Shown: positions 1-8,258 of the stretch, piece after piece
Position numbering within the stretch: position 1 is the first letter of the stretch
Layout of the letters: every line of letters begins with the position of its first letter
Source of the DNA: Alistipes communis
GTDB taxonomy: Bacteria; Bacteroidota; Bacteroidia; Bacteroidales; Rikenellaceae
Assembly: GCF_006542665.1 (NCBI RefSeq)
Contig: NZ_AP019735.1
Span: 3,100,001 to 3,164,000 of the forward strand
Length of the DNA stretch: 64,000 bases
Direction of reading: 5' to 3'
The notes under the pieces: generated by a model
Told to the model about the DNA's origin: nothing
The model's input: the letters and a program-made list of their open reading frames with translations, nothing else
The model's database searches: none
Translations under genes and position numbers: made by a program

Positions 1-286
1 AACGGTCGGCCCAGAAGCCGTCCGAAAGAGCGAGGTTCAGGAATCCCTTGATGACGTTGAACGACTTCACCTCCGGCATATGCGCCGTAAGGTGCTCCCC
101 TATCTCGGCGGCCGTCGCTTCGGGCGACTTGCGGCTTCGTCGCAGCAGCGGGAAAACGACCAGCGTATAATCGCCGTCGAACTCCTTGCGTGTCTTCTGA
201 ATCTGCAACTGCTCCTCCCCCAGCGGCCCGTAGAGCGCCTCGACCGAGCGGCTCACCGCCTCCGAAATAAAGTGATCGATATTCAT
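1..286 (-). CDS. argS: Arginyl-tRNA synthetase, N-terminal fragment (runs off the window)
   Basis: The minus strand from an ATG at 286 encodes about 95 residues that start MNIDHFISEAVSRSVEAL and contain FNVIKGFLNLAL, the pattern of the N-terminal additional domain (tRNA D-loop recognition) of class I arginyl-tRNA synthetases in Bacteroidota. The enzyme charges tRNA-Arg in the cytoplasm. The start is supported by a GGAGG sequence just upstream (GGAGGAAAATG). The HIGH and KMSKS catalytic motifs would lie beyond the left edge, so only the appended domain is visible. Identification is from sequence memory. Confidence 0.85.
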   Translation of the reverse strand, partial: MNIDHFISEAVSRSVEALYGPLGEEQLQIQKTRKEFDGDYTLVVFPLLRRSRKSPEATAAEIGEHLTAHMPEVKSFNVIKGFLNLALSDGFWADR

Positions 287-317
287 TTTCCTCCGATGAT
301 TTGTTGATTTAGCCCTG

Positions 318-325
318 CAAATTTA
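318..325 (-). promoter_or_regulatory. -7 box for argS
   Basis: On the minus strand this reads TAAATTTG, a match to the Bacteroidota TAnnTTTG -7 element, 32 bases before the argS start. No good TTTG -33 box is seen at the expected spacing. Confidence 0.45.
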
Positions 326-427
326 GCTTTTTTCGGTGAATAATCAATCGCCGGCAACAGATTCCGTACAATTCTCCCCCGCAGCATTTCCCGCCATCCG
401 AAATATTCATCTCCGGCCGACGTCTTC

Positions 428-563
428 GATACTCCGTCCCGGCAGAATCGAACATGCGTTTGCTTCTGCGCTCGACTTTTCGTACTTTGGCTGCGCCTTA
501 GATACTCCGTCTCGGCAGAATCAAACATGCGTTTGCTTCTGCGCTCGACTTTTCGTATCTTTG
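428..563 (+). repeat. Two tandem copies of a promoter-bearing palindromic repeat
   Basis: Two units (428-490 and 501-563) repeat with a 73-bp period. Each begins GATACTCCGTC, contains an imperfect hairpin (GCAGAA-T-CAAAC, loop, GTTTG-C-TTCTGC) and ends in a -7-like box. The same element recurs in the other orientation upstream of galM (5210-5273) and obgE (16501-16624), always pointing its promoter at the neighbouring gene. The gene-proximal unit has an intact TATCTTTG; the distal unit has TACTTTG, one base short. Confidence 0.85.
532..563 (+). promoter_or_regulatory. Promoter within repeat, reading into the CNNM gene
   Basis: TTTG at 532-535, a 20-base spacer, then TATCTTTG at 556-563 match the Bacteroidota primary sigma factor consensus (TTTG, 19-21 bases, TAnnTTTG). 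Transcription would start near 570 and give a leader of about 100 bases before the ATG at 674. Confidence 0.75.
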
Positions 564-673
564 CAAAATGATACGCTTCCGCACCGGACGGCCGACGCAC
601 CGGCGCAGGCGCATGAACCCGCCCGCGCATCCGGACAACGGCCGACGTACGGAACATACCGCATACATTCAAT

Positions 674-1960
674 ATGGAAATCGTCATCATCATCCTGCTG
701 ATCCTGCTCAACGGCATCTTCGCCATGTCGGAAATCGCACTGATCTCGGCCCGCCGTTCCAACCTCGAACTGCGTGCCCGGCAGGGAAACGCCGGCGCGC
801 GGCGCGCGCTCCGGATCATCGAAGACCCCGACAAGTTCCTCTCGACCATTCAGATCGGCATCACGCTCATCGGCATCCTCACGGGTATCTACTCCGGCGA
901 TGCGCTGGCTGCGAAATTCGGCCGCGAACTCGCTCTGCTGGGTATTCCCCTGCGCACGGCGACGATCGCGGCCCAAGTGACGATCGTCGTCATCGTCACC
1001 TACCTGACGCTCATCTTCGGCGAACTCGTTCCCAAGCGTATCGGCATGAACACGGCCGAGAAGATCGCCTGCGCCGTCGCGCGGCCGATGCGTGCACTCT
1101 CGGTGGCGGCCTCGCCGTTCGTATGGCTGCTTTCGCGCAGCACCGCGGCGATCACTCGACTGCTGGGCCTCAAAGAGTCGGACAACAAGGTGACCGAGGA
1201 GGAGATCCGTTCGATCATCCAGGAGAGCGTCGACGACGGCGAAGTGCGCGTGGTCGAACAGCAGATCGTCGGACGCGTCTTTTCGCTCGGCGACCGCGCG
1301 GTCGACTCGGTGATGACGCCCCGCAGTGAAATCGTCTGGATCGACATCGCCATGACGACCGACCAGATTCGCGAACGGGTCAACCGCAACCCGCACAGTC
1401 TTTACCCCGTCGCCGACGGGGAGCTCGACAAACTCGTCGGCGTGGTCTACCTCAAAGACCTCTTCCAGCACCTCGCAGAACCCGACTTCAACCTCTGCAA
1501 AACGCTCCGGCCGGTCAAGTTCTTCCATGAAAGCTGCGAAGTCTACAACGCCATGGACCAGCTGCGCAGCGAACAGCTGGGCTACGGCATCGTCTGCGAC
1601 GAGTTCGGTGTCACGCGCGGCATCGTCACCCTCAAAGACATCTTCGAAGCCCTCGTCGGCGAAATTCCCGAAGACCTCGACGAACCCGACATCGTGCGGC
1701 GCGAAGACGGGAGCTGCCTGGTGGACGGGCAGTGCTCCTTCTACGATTTTCTGGCCTACTTCAACATGGAGGAGGTCATTCCGCACACCGCTTACAAAAC
1801 GATCAGCGGGCTGATCCTCGACGAACTGGACCACATTCCCCAAACGGGAGAGAAGCTGCACTGGAACCGCTTCACGCTGGAAATCGTCGACATGGACGGC
1901 GCACGCATCGACAAAATACTCGTCACACCCGATACAATACCCGCCGATGAAAATAGCTGA
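674..1960 (+). CDS. CNNM/CBS-domain membrane protein (HlyC/CorC family)
   Basis: A 428-residue protein. The first ~190 residues form the CNNM (DUF21) membrane domain with hydrophobic helices near residues 1-20, 60-75 and 90-115. Two CBS repeats follow (about 205-325; note VMTPRSEIVWID and GIVTLKDIFEALVGEI), and the C-terminal ~80 residues are a CorC_HlyC small domain. The family is linked to Mg/Co efflux and was misnamed hemolysin. The start is chosen because the hydrophobic helix begins immediately (MEIVIIILLILLNGIFAMSE). The gene overlaps dusB by 14 bases and ends in TGA. Its promoter lies in the palindromic repeat upstream. Confidence 0.9.
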   Translation: MEIVIIILLILLNGIFAMSEIALISARRSNLELRARQGNAGARRALRIIEDPDKFLSTIQIGITLIGILTGIYSGDALAAKFGRELALLGIPLRTATIAAQVTIVVIVTYLTLIFGELVPKRIGMNTAEKIACAVARPMRALSVAASPFVWLLSRSTAAITRLLGLKESDNKVTEEEIRSIIQESVDDGEVRVVEQQIVGRVFSLGDRAVDSVMTPRSEIVWIDIAMTTDQIRERVNRNPHSLYPVADGELDKLVGVVYLKDLFQHLAEPDFNLCKTLRPVKFFHESCEVYNAMDQLRSEQLGYGIVCDEFGVTRGIVTLKDIFEALVGEIPEDLDEPDIVRREDGSCLVDGQCSFYDFLAYFNMEEVIPHTAYKTISGLILDELDHIPQTGEKLHWNRFTLEIVDMDGARIDKILVTPDTIPADENS

Positions 1961-2972
1961 TCTGGAACTGGGCGACAAGCCGCTGTTTCTGGCGCCGATG
2001 GAGGATGTCACCGATCCATCGTTCCGCTCGATGTGCAAGGAGTTCGGCGCCGATGTGGTCTACACCGAATTCATCTCGTCGGACGGCCTGATCCGCGACG
2101 CGGCCAAGTCGCTCAAAAAACTCGAAATAACGGAGGCCGAACGCCCCGTCGGCATCCAGATCTACGGCCACCTGATCGAACCGATGGTCGAAGCAGCGCG
2201 CATGGCCGAGGCCGCCGGCCCCGACATCATCGACATCAACTTCGGATGCCCGATGAAGAAGATCGCCGGCCGCGGCGCCGGTTCGGGCATGATGCGCGAC
2301 GTGCCGCTCATGGTCGAAATGACGCGCCGCATCGTCCAGGCGGTCGACCACACCCCCGTGACGGTCAAGACCCGTCTGGGCTGGGACGACGAAAACAAGA
2401 ATATCGAAGAGATCGCCCTGCGGTTGCAGGACGTGGGGATCGCAGCACTCACGATCCACGGCCGCACCCGCGCCCAGATCTACCGGGGCGAAGCCGACTG
2501 GACGCTCATCGGTCGCGTGAAGAACAATCCCGCGATCCGTATCCCGATCATCGGCAACGGCGACGTGGATTCGGGCCCCCGAGCCGCCGCGATGTTCGAC
2601 CGCTACGGAGTCGACGGCGTGATGATCGGCCGCGCCACCTACGGCCGGCCGTGGATCTTCCGCGAAGTCAGGCACTACCTGACTACCGGCGAGGTACTCC
2701 CCCAGCCTACGGTCGTCGAACGGGTAGAAATCGCCAAGCGTCATCTGCGCAAATCGGTGGAAATCAAAGGAGAATACGTCGGCATACTGGAAATGCGCCG
2801 CCACCTCTCGAACTACTTCAAGGGGCTGCCCGATTTCAAACAGACCCGTCTGCAACTCGTCACGCTGACCGACATTCCCGCGCTGATGGCCACGCTCGAC
2901 TCGATCGCCGAGCGCTGGGGCGACTTCGACACCTCGCAGGTCGTGCCTGCGCCGCTGTCGCACGAACTGTAA
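1947..2972 (+). CDS. dusB: tRNA-dihydrouridine synthase B
   Basis: A 341-residue FMN-dependent TIM-barrel enzyme that reduces uridine to dihydrouridine in the tRNA D-loop. The N-terminal LAPMEDVTDPSFR segment is the flavin-binding start of the Dus family. The catalytic cysteine is C101 in INFGCPMKK, followed by GAGSGMM. VTVKTRLGWDD and the phosphate-binding GNGDV / GVMIGRATYGRPW segments are also present, and the length is normal. The ATG lies inside the end of the CNNM gene, which implies coupled translation. Its stop is only 5 bases from the convergent stop of the next gene, so no terminator fits between them. Confidence 0.93.
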   Translation: MKIADLELGDKPLFLAPMEDVTDPSFRSMCKEFGADVVYTEFISSDGLIRDAAKSLKKLEITEAERPVGIQIYGHLIEPMVEAARMAEAAGPDIIDINFGCPMKKIAGRGAGSGMMRDVPLMVEMTRRIVQAVDHTPVTVKTRLGWDDENKNIEEIALRLQDVGIAALTIHGRTRAQIYRGEADWTLIGRVKNNPAIRIPIIGNGDVDSGPRAAAMFDRYGVDGVMIGRATYGRPWIFREVRHYLTTGEVLPQPTVVERVEIAKRHLRKSVEIKGEYVGILEMRRHLSNYFKGLPDFKQTRLQLVTLTDIPALMATLDSIAERWGDFDTSQVVPAPLSHEL

Positions 2973-2977
2973 CGCCC

Positions 2978-4036
2978 TTACGAAAACGCCTGTCCCTCGC
3001 GGAACAGTTTCCAACGTCCCTCCGCCGACCGCAGGAGTCGCGCGGAGGGTTGTTTTTCACTGGCGAACAGCTCCACGCCGACCTGCGTTCCCTTGCGGCC
3101 CCACTGCCCCACGATCCGGCCGCCGTGCAGCAGCACCGGCCGGAAAACACCGAAGTCGTTGAATGCCCGCGCACGATGCTCCGGTGCCAGCACGTCCGAA
3201 CGATCCTTGTAGGCGATCAGGTACTCGTCGAACGCCGGCAACAGGTGCGCGTGCGCCGGCGCCTTTCGGCAGGTCGCCCAACTCTCGTGCAGCAGATACT
3301 CCCGCCCGCCGAACGATTCGCGAAGCAACTCCCCGTCCAGCGCCCCGACACCGCGGCGGGCCTGCCCGACGGGCAACCCCGACCACCAGACGAAATCGTC
3401 GAACGTCGCCGGAGAATGGCTGCGGAAATAACGAAGCGCCAGCAGGGCCAACGCCTCCTCTTCCGGCAGATCGACCGCCTGCGGCACCCGTTCCGCCAAC
3501 AGCGCATAGGTAGGTTTTCCCGCCCTGTCGGCACCGCTGCAAACTACGCCGTCCGTTTCGGCGTGCATCATCAGACGATTCAACCGCGGTGCGTCGACGG
3601 CCATTCCGGCTCGTTCCAGCTCCCCTGCGATCTGCTGCCGCGTGAGGTGGTTGCCCCCTCCGAGTATCCGTTCCAGCAACCGGCTGCAACGCAGGTAGTC
3701 CCCCTCGTCCAACCCGCAGCCGTTGCCTTTGGCGAACGACGCATTGGCGGCGCGGATCCGCCGTGCCGACAGGTGCAGCATCCACCGCACGTCCTCCGCC
3801 GCGATGAAATGCCACGTCGGCCGCATGATGTGCATACGCAGGATGCGACCTTCGCGCAACGCCTCCTCCACGGGCGCCGCTGCGAGCGTGCGCAGCCGCA
3901 ACGCAACGGCCCATTTGGCCGAACCGTACTCCTGCGCCTGCACCATGCCCATCCAGCGGATCAGTTCGACCGGATCGTCGAACTGCGGCGCGACGAGTTG
4001 CTGCGCGTGCAGACGGATGTCGGTCAGGCGGTTCAT
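2978..4036 (-). CDS. Winged-helix DNA-binding domain protein (HTH_42 / AlkZ-like)
   Basis: A 352-residue protein, from ATG at 4036 (MNRLTDIRLHAQQLV); a longer reading frame upstream is shadow sequence over galM. The segments GMVQAQEYGSAKWAVALR, RTHIMRPTWH-like (MHIMRPTWHFI) and LLPAFDEYLIAYKDRSDVL fit the HTH_42/winged-helix family that includes the AlkZ/YcaQ interstrand-crosslink DNA glycosylases, which have a QxQ-type catalytic motif; here QAQ occurs near residue 32. A DNA-repair role is inferred from the family only. It follows galM by 10 bases and probably shares its transcript. Confidence 0.75.
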   Translation of the reverse strand: MNRLTDIRLHAQQLVAPQFDDPVELIRWMGMVQAQEYGSAKWAVALRLRTLAAAPVEEALREGRILRMHIMRPTWHFIAAEDVRWMLHLSARRIRAANASFAKGNGCGLDEGDYLRCSRLLERILGGGNHLTRQQIAGELERAGMAVDAPRLNRLMMHAETDGVVCSGADRAGKPTYALLAERVPQAVDLPEEEALALLALRYFRSHSPATFDDFVWWSGLPVGQARRGVGALDGELLRESFGGREYLLHESWATCRKAPAHAHLLPAFDEYLIAYKDRSDVLAPEHRARAFNDFGVFRPVLLHGGRIVGQWGRKGTQVGVELFASEKQPSARLLRSAEGRWKLFREGQAFS

Positions 4037-4046
4037 CGGAACAACC

Positions 4047-5189
4047 CTACTTGTCGACCGAGAAACGATAGATGCAACGACTGTGGTAGGTCTCTCCCGG
4101 ACGCAGCACCACCGACGGCCACTGCGGTTTGTTGGGTGAATCGGGATAGTGCTGCGTTTCGAGGCAGACGGCCGTACGGTGTGCATAGGGAATGCCGTGT
4201 TTCCCGCGGACAGTCCCGTCGAGGAAGTTGCCGACATAGACCTGGATGCCCGGTTCGTCGGTGAAGACCTCCAATGCGATACCCGACACGGGCGAGACGA
4301 GCCGTGCGGCCGGACGCGACAGATCGCCCGCCGTGGCCAGCACCCAGTTGTGGTCGTAACCGTGGCCGTTGCGCAGCTGCTCGTCGTCGGAGTCGATTTC
4401 GGCGCCGATGGCCTTCGGCCTCCGGAAATCGAAGGGCGTACCTCCGACCGAATCGATCCGTCCGAGTGTCAGGAAGGTCGAATCGACAGGCGTATAGCCG
4501 TCGGCGGCGATCGTCAGCAGGTTGTCGAGAATCGGATGCGTAGGATCGCCCGACAGGTTGAAATAGGAGTGGTTCGTCAGGTTGACGACCGTCGGCCGGT
4601 CGGCGGTCGCCTCATAGGTGATGTCGATGGCGTTGTCCTCCGTCAGGCGGTAGACTACCTTCGCAGTCACAGCGCCGGGGAATCCCGCATCGCCGTCGGG
4701 CGAATGCAATGTCAGGGCGAGCGACTGCGGGTCGGGCTGGTGTGCCTCGTAAACGCGATACTGCCACCCGTCGGGGCCGCCGTGCAGGCAGTGCCCGTAG
4801 TTATTCACGGGCAGGCGCACCGTATCGCCGTCGAGGACGAACCGCCCGTGACCGATGCGGTTGGCATACCGCCCGATCGACGCACCGAAATCCGACGGAA
4901 TCCGCACGTAATCGGCGATATTGTCGAATCCGAGCACCACGTCGCGCAGCGTTCCCGTGCGGTCGGGCACCATGACCGATACGATCCGGCCGCCGAAATT
5001 GGTGATGCAAACCTCCATTCCCGCGGCGTTGGTCAGCGTGTAGAGGTCGGTCGGCCGGCCGTTCACCTCGGAGCGGAACCGTTCGCGGTCGAGCCCCGAC
5101 AAACTTTTATCGCCCGCAGCGCCGCCGCAGGCCGGAATCACGGCCGCGGCACCGAGGGCCGCCAGCCAGCAAAGTAACGTTTTCTTCAT
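4047..5189 (-). CDS. galM: Aldose 1-epimerase (mutarotase), lipoprotein
   Basis: A 380-residue protein from MKKTLLCWLAALGAAAVIPA followed by the lipobox cysteine, so it is exported and lipidated. The mature part shows the galactose mutarotase fold: NRIGHGRF, NNYGHCLHGGPDGW (substrate histidine), NLTNHSYFNLSG (catalytic histidine), YDHNWVL, and CLETQHYPDSPN with the catalytic glutamate. It interconverts alpha and beta anomers of hexoses in the periplasm. The start was chosen for the signal peptide; an upstream in-frame extension reads through the repeat element. The promoter lies within that repeat. Confidence 0.9.
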   Translation of the reverse strand: MKKTLLCWLAALGAAAVIPACGGAAGDKSLSGLDRERFRSEVNGRPTDLYTLTNAAGMEVCITNFGGRIVSVMVPDRTGTLRDVVLGFDNIADYVRIPSDFGASIGRYANRIGHGRFVLDGDTVRLPVNNYGHCLHGGPDGWQYRVYEAHQPDPQSLALTLHSPDGDAGFPGAVTAKVVYRLTEDNAIDITYEATADRPTVVNLTNHSYFNLSGDPTHPILDNLLTIAADGYTPVDSTFLTLGRIDSVGGTPFDFRRPKAIGAEIDSDDEQLRNGHGYDHNWVLATAGDLSRPAARLVSPVSGIALEVFTDEPGIQVYVGNFLDGTVRGKHGIPYAHRTAVCLETQHYPDSPNKPQWPSVVLRPGETYHSRCIYRFSVDK

Positions 5190-5209
5190 GTTCAGGTTCT
5201 TAGATCGGA

Positions 5210-5273
5210 TAAAGATACGAATAAGCAAGGGCAATGTCAAATTTATTTGAACATTGCCGAGGCGGAGTATCTA
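5210..5273 (-). repeat. Palindromic repeat carrying the galM promoter
   Basis: The same family as 428-563, read on the minus strand. The hairpin is GGCAATGT-CAAAT, TT, ATTTG-A-ACATTGCC. The minus strand has TTTG (+ coordinates 5238-5241), a 20-base spacer and TATCTTTA (5210-5217), 21 bases before the galM ATG. A degraded beginning of a second unit (GTCAAAGATAG) follows at about 5281. Confidence 0.8.
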
Positions 5274-5477
5274 AGACACAGTCAAAGATAGTGAAAAAAT
5301 ACGGTTATACGCAAGCACCCCTTCTCCGAATTGCAGGCAGTTCGCCTCCGGTAGCACGACAGGCACAAGCGGATGCGATCCGCGCATGGAACGGCGGCGG
5401 ACTGCCGACAGCACCCGCGCTGTCGAGCGAAGCGCTTCGGAAAACGAACTCGGTGGTTCGCCCCCTCGCTGCAAACG

Positions 5478-5502
5478 AAAAAGAGGGTCTGTCGACCCCC
5501 TT
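5478..5502 (-). terminator. Rho-independent terminator after mgsA
   Basis: On the minus strand GGGTC-GACA-GACCC is followed by TCTTTTTC. It lies about 25 bases past the mgsA stop. The rest of 5274-5525 shows no gene; open frames there look like noise. Confidence 0.75.
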
Positions 5503-5525
5503 TTGCATCGGCGTTCCATGCACCG

Positions 5526-6002
5526 CTATTTCAACACCCGCTCGATGTAGGAGGTGTAGTCCTTCACCACGGGCCGGTAGTCGTCGTGCTCGAAGAGCGG
5601 CGACGAGATCAGGAAATCGGCCGACGAGCGGTTGATCGCCGTCGGGACGTTGTAGAGCGTCGCAATGCGCAGCAGGGCCTTCACGTCCACGTCGTGGGGC
5701 TGCGCCGACATCGGATCCCAAAAGAAGATCAGAGCGCTGATCTCCCCGTCGGCGATCATCGAACCGAGCTGCTGGTCGCCGCCCAGCGGGCCGGATTTGA
5801 GCAGCGTGATGTCGAAATGCGAGATCTCCTCGGCACCGCCCCGCTCCGTCAGCGTCCGCGTCACCATCTTACCCGTCGTTCCGGTACAAACCAGGTGGTG
5901 CCGGAGCAGAATCTCCCAATTCCAGTCGACCCACTCCGCCAGATCGCGTTTCATGTTGTCGTGGGCCACCAGTGCAACTTTCTTCTTCTCTTTCATCGTC
6001 AT
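5526..6002 (-). CDS. mgsA: Methylglyoxal synthase
   Basis: A 158-residue cytoplasmic enzyme converting dihydroxyacetone phosphate to methylglyoxal, a bypass of lower glycolysis when phosphate is limiting. Diagnostic segments are ALVAHDNMK, CTGTTG (phosphate binding), SGPLGGDQQLG with the catalytic aspartate neighbourhood, and FFWDPMSAQPHDVDVKALLR. The start may be 6002 (MTMKEKK) or 5996 (MKEKK). The gene is monocistronic by layout: its own -7 box upstream and a hairpin terminator downstream. Confidence 0.93.
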   Translation of the reverse strand: MTMKEKKKVALVAHDNMKRDLAEWVDWNWEILLRHHLVCTGTTGKMVTRTLTERGGAEEISHFDITLLKSGPLGGDQQLGSMIADGEISALIFFWDPMSAQPHDVDVKALLRIATLYNVPTAINRSSADFLISSPLFEHDDYRPVVKDYTSYIERVLK

Positions 6003-6149
6003 TTATTTTCAATCATCGCTTCCCGCGCTCGGAAGGATTCCCCGCTTGCGGGAAGCGTCGTTTCCGACAGACGTTCCGGTATCGCGGCTCCGCCCCCTCC
6101 CGCCCCGATAAAACAGGGGAATCGGGCATCGGCGCATCGCAACCGGAGA

Positions 6150-6157
6150 CAAAAATA
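6150..6157 (-). promoter_or_regulatory. -7 box for mgsA
   Basis: The minus strand reads TATTTTTG, with a TTTG 18 bases upstream. It lies about 150 bases before the mgsA start, leaving a long leader. The 6003-6149 leader shows no recognised riboswitch or ORF. Confidence 0.45.
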
Positions 6158-6211
6158 ATACAAAAAACGAATCGGCAAAACGGCCGCCCCCGAATTTTAC
6201 ATTTTGATAAC

Positions 6212-6240
6212 AAAAAGCCGCCCGCATCGCGGCGGACGGC
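6212..6240 (-). terminator. Rho-independent terminator after the DUF5606 gene
   Basis: The minus strand reads GCCGTCCGC, a 6-base loop, GCGGGCGGC, then TTTTTG. It begins about 26 bases after the stop at 6267. Confidence 0.8.
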
Positions 6241-6266
6241 AGGTACGGACTGCGAACAGGGAGGGC

Positions 6267-6674
6267 TTATTCCTCCTCCGTCTCGGGCAGTTTGAATTCG
6301 GTGAATCCCGCGCCGAGCAGGATGTTGTACCACATGAAGACCTTCTTCATGTCCGACACATGCACGCGATCGCGGTCGTAGTCGGGCAATACCTCCGCGA
6401 AAGCGGCCTTCAACTTCTCGGGAGCCTCCTTGTGGCTGATCGCCTCCTTGCCGCCCGTGTGGTTATAAATATTGGTGAACACGTCGGCCAACGGCAGGTC
6501 GTCGCCCTCGGTGAAGATCGAGATCTCCGTCAGGGCACTCACCTTCGACGACGCCGAAGCATTCATCCGCTTCCCGTCGAGCAGCGATTCGACGATCACG
6601 CCGTTCGTCGACTGCGCCACATACTTATACAACCCGGGCTGTCCCGATATTGCCAAAATCTCCTTCAATTCCAT
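6267..6674 (-). CDS. DUF5606 domain protein
   Basis: A 135-residue protein beginning MELKEILAISGQPGLYKYV. This resembles the conserved Bacteroidota DUF5606 family (N-terminal SH3-like segment with NGVIVESLLDGKRM, and a C-terminal region with SDMKKVFMWYNIL). There is no signal peptide, so it is cytoplasmic. Function is unknown; its wide conservation suggests a housekeeping role. It has its own terminator and stands alone between mgsA and a lipoprotein gene. Confidence 0.8.
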   Translation of the reverse strand: MELKEILAISGQPGLYKYVAQSTNGVIVESLLDGKRMNASASSKVSALTEISIFTEGDDLPLADVFTNIYNHTGGKEAISHKEAPEKLKAAFAEVLPDYDRDRVHVSDMKKVFMWYNILLGAGFTEFKLPETEEE

Positions 6675-6758
6675 AAACCTTCAAGAATTAAGTTCGTACA
6701 AAATAATAAATTCTCATTAACCTTCCGCCGCGAACGGCGCACGAGCGTCTACACCCCG

Positions 6759-7241
6759 CTATTTTTCCGAACCGTCGCTCTCGCCGGAATCGCCCGGCTG
6801 GTCGGGATCGGGTTCGATCGGACCGGGCACGACATACTCCTCGAAATCAGAAGAGACATAGAGGCGATGCTGCGTCGTCACTTCGATCATAAAACGCACC
6901 TTGCGACCGGTCAGCTTCGTGGCGGGAATCTTGGCCATGAAGTCGTAGGTCTCGCCCGCCACGGTCGAATAGACGGGATCGGTCGAGCGATAGCTCTCCG
7001 TCGTATTGCCCCACGTACCCGTAATCGAATCCACCTGGTAGGTCACACAGGCCTGGAACGGACAATGTTCGTTGCGTATCCTGGCCGTCACGGTCACCTC
7101 TTCGCTCTTCGACGGATTTTTCGGCGAGTAGTTCACCTCCGAAATCACGGGCGTCGAACATCCCTCGCCCTCATCGTCTCCACACGACGGCAGCACCGCA
7201 ACCGCAGCGGACAACACCGCCCATACAATCAGCTTCTTCAT
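6759..7241 (-). CDS. Small lipoprotein of unknown function
   Basis: 160 residues from MKKLIVWAVLSAAVAVLPSC, a lipoprotein signal ending in a C-G-D-D lipobox. The mature region (about residues 24-125) looks like a single Ig-like beta-sandwich: PVISEVNYSPKNPSKSEEVTV, then VTYQVDS and YDFMAKIPATKL. The tail is acidic and proline-rich (EPDPDQPGDSGESDGSEK). It starts 17 bases after the mscS stop, so co-transcription with mscS is likely. I do not recognise a family. The longer in-frame start (7277) would overlap mscS and lacks a signal peptide at its front. Confidence 0.75.
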   Translation of the reverse strand: MKKLIVWAVLSAAVAVLPSCGDDEGEGCSTPVISEVNYSPKNPSKSEEVTVTARIRNEHCPFQACVTYQVDSITGTWGNTTESYRSTDPVYSTVAGETYDFMAKIPATKLTGRKVRFMIEVTTQHRLYVSSDFEEYVVPGPIEPDPDQPGDSGESDGSEK

Positions 7242-7257
7242 CGTTCGTTTTCCGTAT

Positions 7258-8178
7258 TTATTTGTCGAGATGCACATCCAGCTGCGGGAAGGGGAAATGC
7301 AACCCCTGCTGCGGCAATTCGTTGTAGAACCGCTCGTTCATATCGAAAAAGAGATCCCAGTAATCGCCGTTGAGCGTCCACGTCCGCGCCACCACGACGA
7401 TCGCGCTGTCGGCCAGTTCCGACAGGGCCACGAACGGATCGGCCGGCGCATCCGGCGTATGGAGCACCCGTTTGTCGGACTCCAGCATGGCGAGCATCGT
7501 GCGTTTGGCCACCGCCACGTCGTCGCCGTAGGCGAGCGAGACTTTCCATTCGACACGGCGCATCGTCTCCGACGAATAGTTGTTGACGATGGCGTTCGAA
7601 ATCGAAGAGTTGGGAATGTAGATCCGTTTGTTGTCGGTCGTGGTGACCACCGTCGAGAAGAGACGTATCTCCTTGACCGTACCTGCCTGCCCCTGCGCCT
7701 CGATGTAGTCGCCGATGCGGTAGGGATGCATGAACATGACCATTATGCCTCCGGCGAAGTTCTGTAATGTTCCGCTCAACGCCATACCGATACCGAAACC
7801 CGACGCCGCGAGCAGCGCGACGAGCGACGTGGTATTGAAGCCCAACAGCTGAACGATAATCAGCAGCAGAATGGTATAGGCCGCACCTTTGACCAGGCTG
7901 CGCAGGAACGAGCGCAGCGACTTGTCCACCTGCCTGCGGTCGAACGACGCGTCCATCAGGTGCACCAGCCGGTTGATGATCCACCGCCCGGCGGCATAGA
8001 TTGCGAAGGCCACGGCGATCTTCAACGCCACCCAGATCACCTGTCCCGTAAAGTCACGCAGGAAAGTCTCGGCGTCGAGCGAAGTGAACCGTTCGACGAT
8101 CTGTTTCCACTGCGCCTTCTGCACGCTGTCGGGCAGAATCAGCGTCTCCGCTTCCAGAAAAAATCCCAGCATAAGCAA
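7258..8178 (-). CDS. mscS: Small-conductance mechanosensitive channel (MscS family)
   Basis: A 306-residue inner-membrane protein. Hydrophobic helices lie near residues 45-70 and 95-115, and the pore helix is the Gly/Ala-rich TM3 LLAASGFGIGMALSGTLQNF. It is followed by the beta domain (GGIMVMFMHPYRIGDYIEAQ, IYIPNSSISNAIVNNYS) and the C-terminal alpha/beta domain. It would release solutes on hypo-osmotic shock. Two starts are possible (8178 or 8172). It is divergent from serB with a shared promoter region. Confidence 0.9.
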   Translation of the reverse strand: MLMLGFFLEAETLILPDSVQKAQWKQIVERFTSLDAETFLRDFTGQVIWVALKIAVAFAIYAAGRWIINRLVHLMDASFDRRQVDKSLRSFLRSLVKGAAYTILLLIIVQLLGFNTTSLVALLAASGFGIGMALSGTLQNFAGGIMVMFMHPYRIGDYIEAQGQAGTVKEIRLFSTVVTTTDNKRIYIPNSSISNAIVNNYSSETMRRVEWKVSLAYGDDVAVAKRTMLAMLESDKRVLHTPDAPADPFVALSELADSAIVVVARTWTLNGDYWDLFFDMNERFYNELPQQGLHFPFPQLDVHLDK

Positions 8179-8197
8179 ATTCTTATCGTTTAAGTTA

Positions 8198-8236
8198 CAA
8201 AAGTACTATTTATATCCGAAAAAACCACTAATTTTG
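8198..8236. promoter_or_regulatory. Divergent mscS / serB promoters
   Basis: The minus strand has TACTTTTG at 8198-8205 (for mscS). The plus strand has TAATTTTG at 8229-8236 (for serB, 23 bases before its ATG). Both match TAnnTTTG. Confidence 0.65.
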
Positions 8237-8258
8237 TCTGCACATTTAACATCCTATC

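Noticed and set aside
568..1329. A 253-codon frame starting right after the repeat promoter
   Set aside because: It overlaps the CNNM gene in another frame, has Arg/His/Pro-rich shadow composition and no family pattern.
521..2038. A 505-codon minus-strand frame opposite CNNM
   Set aside because: Antisense shadow of a GC-rich gene; the CNNM protein has clear domains.
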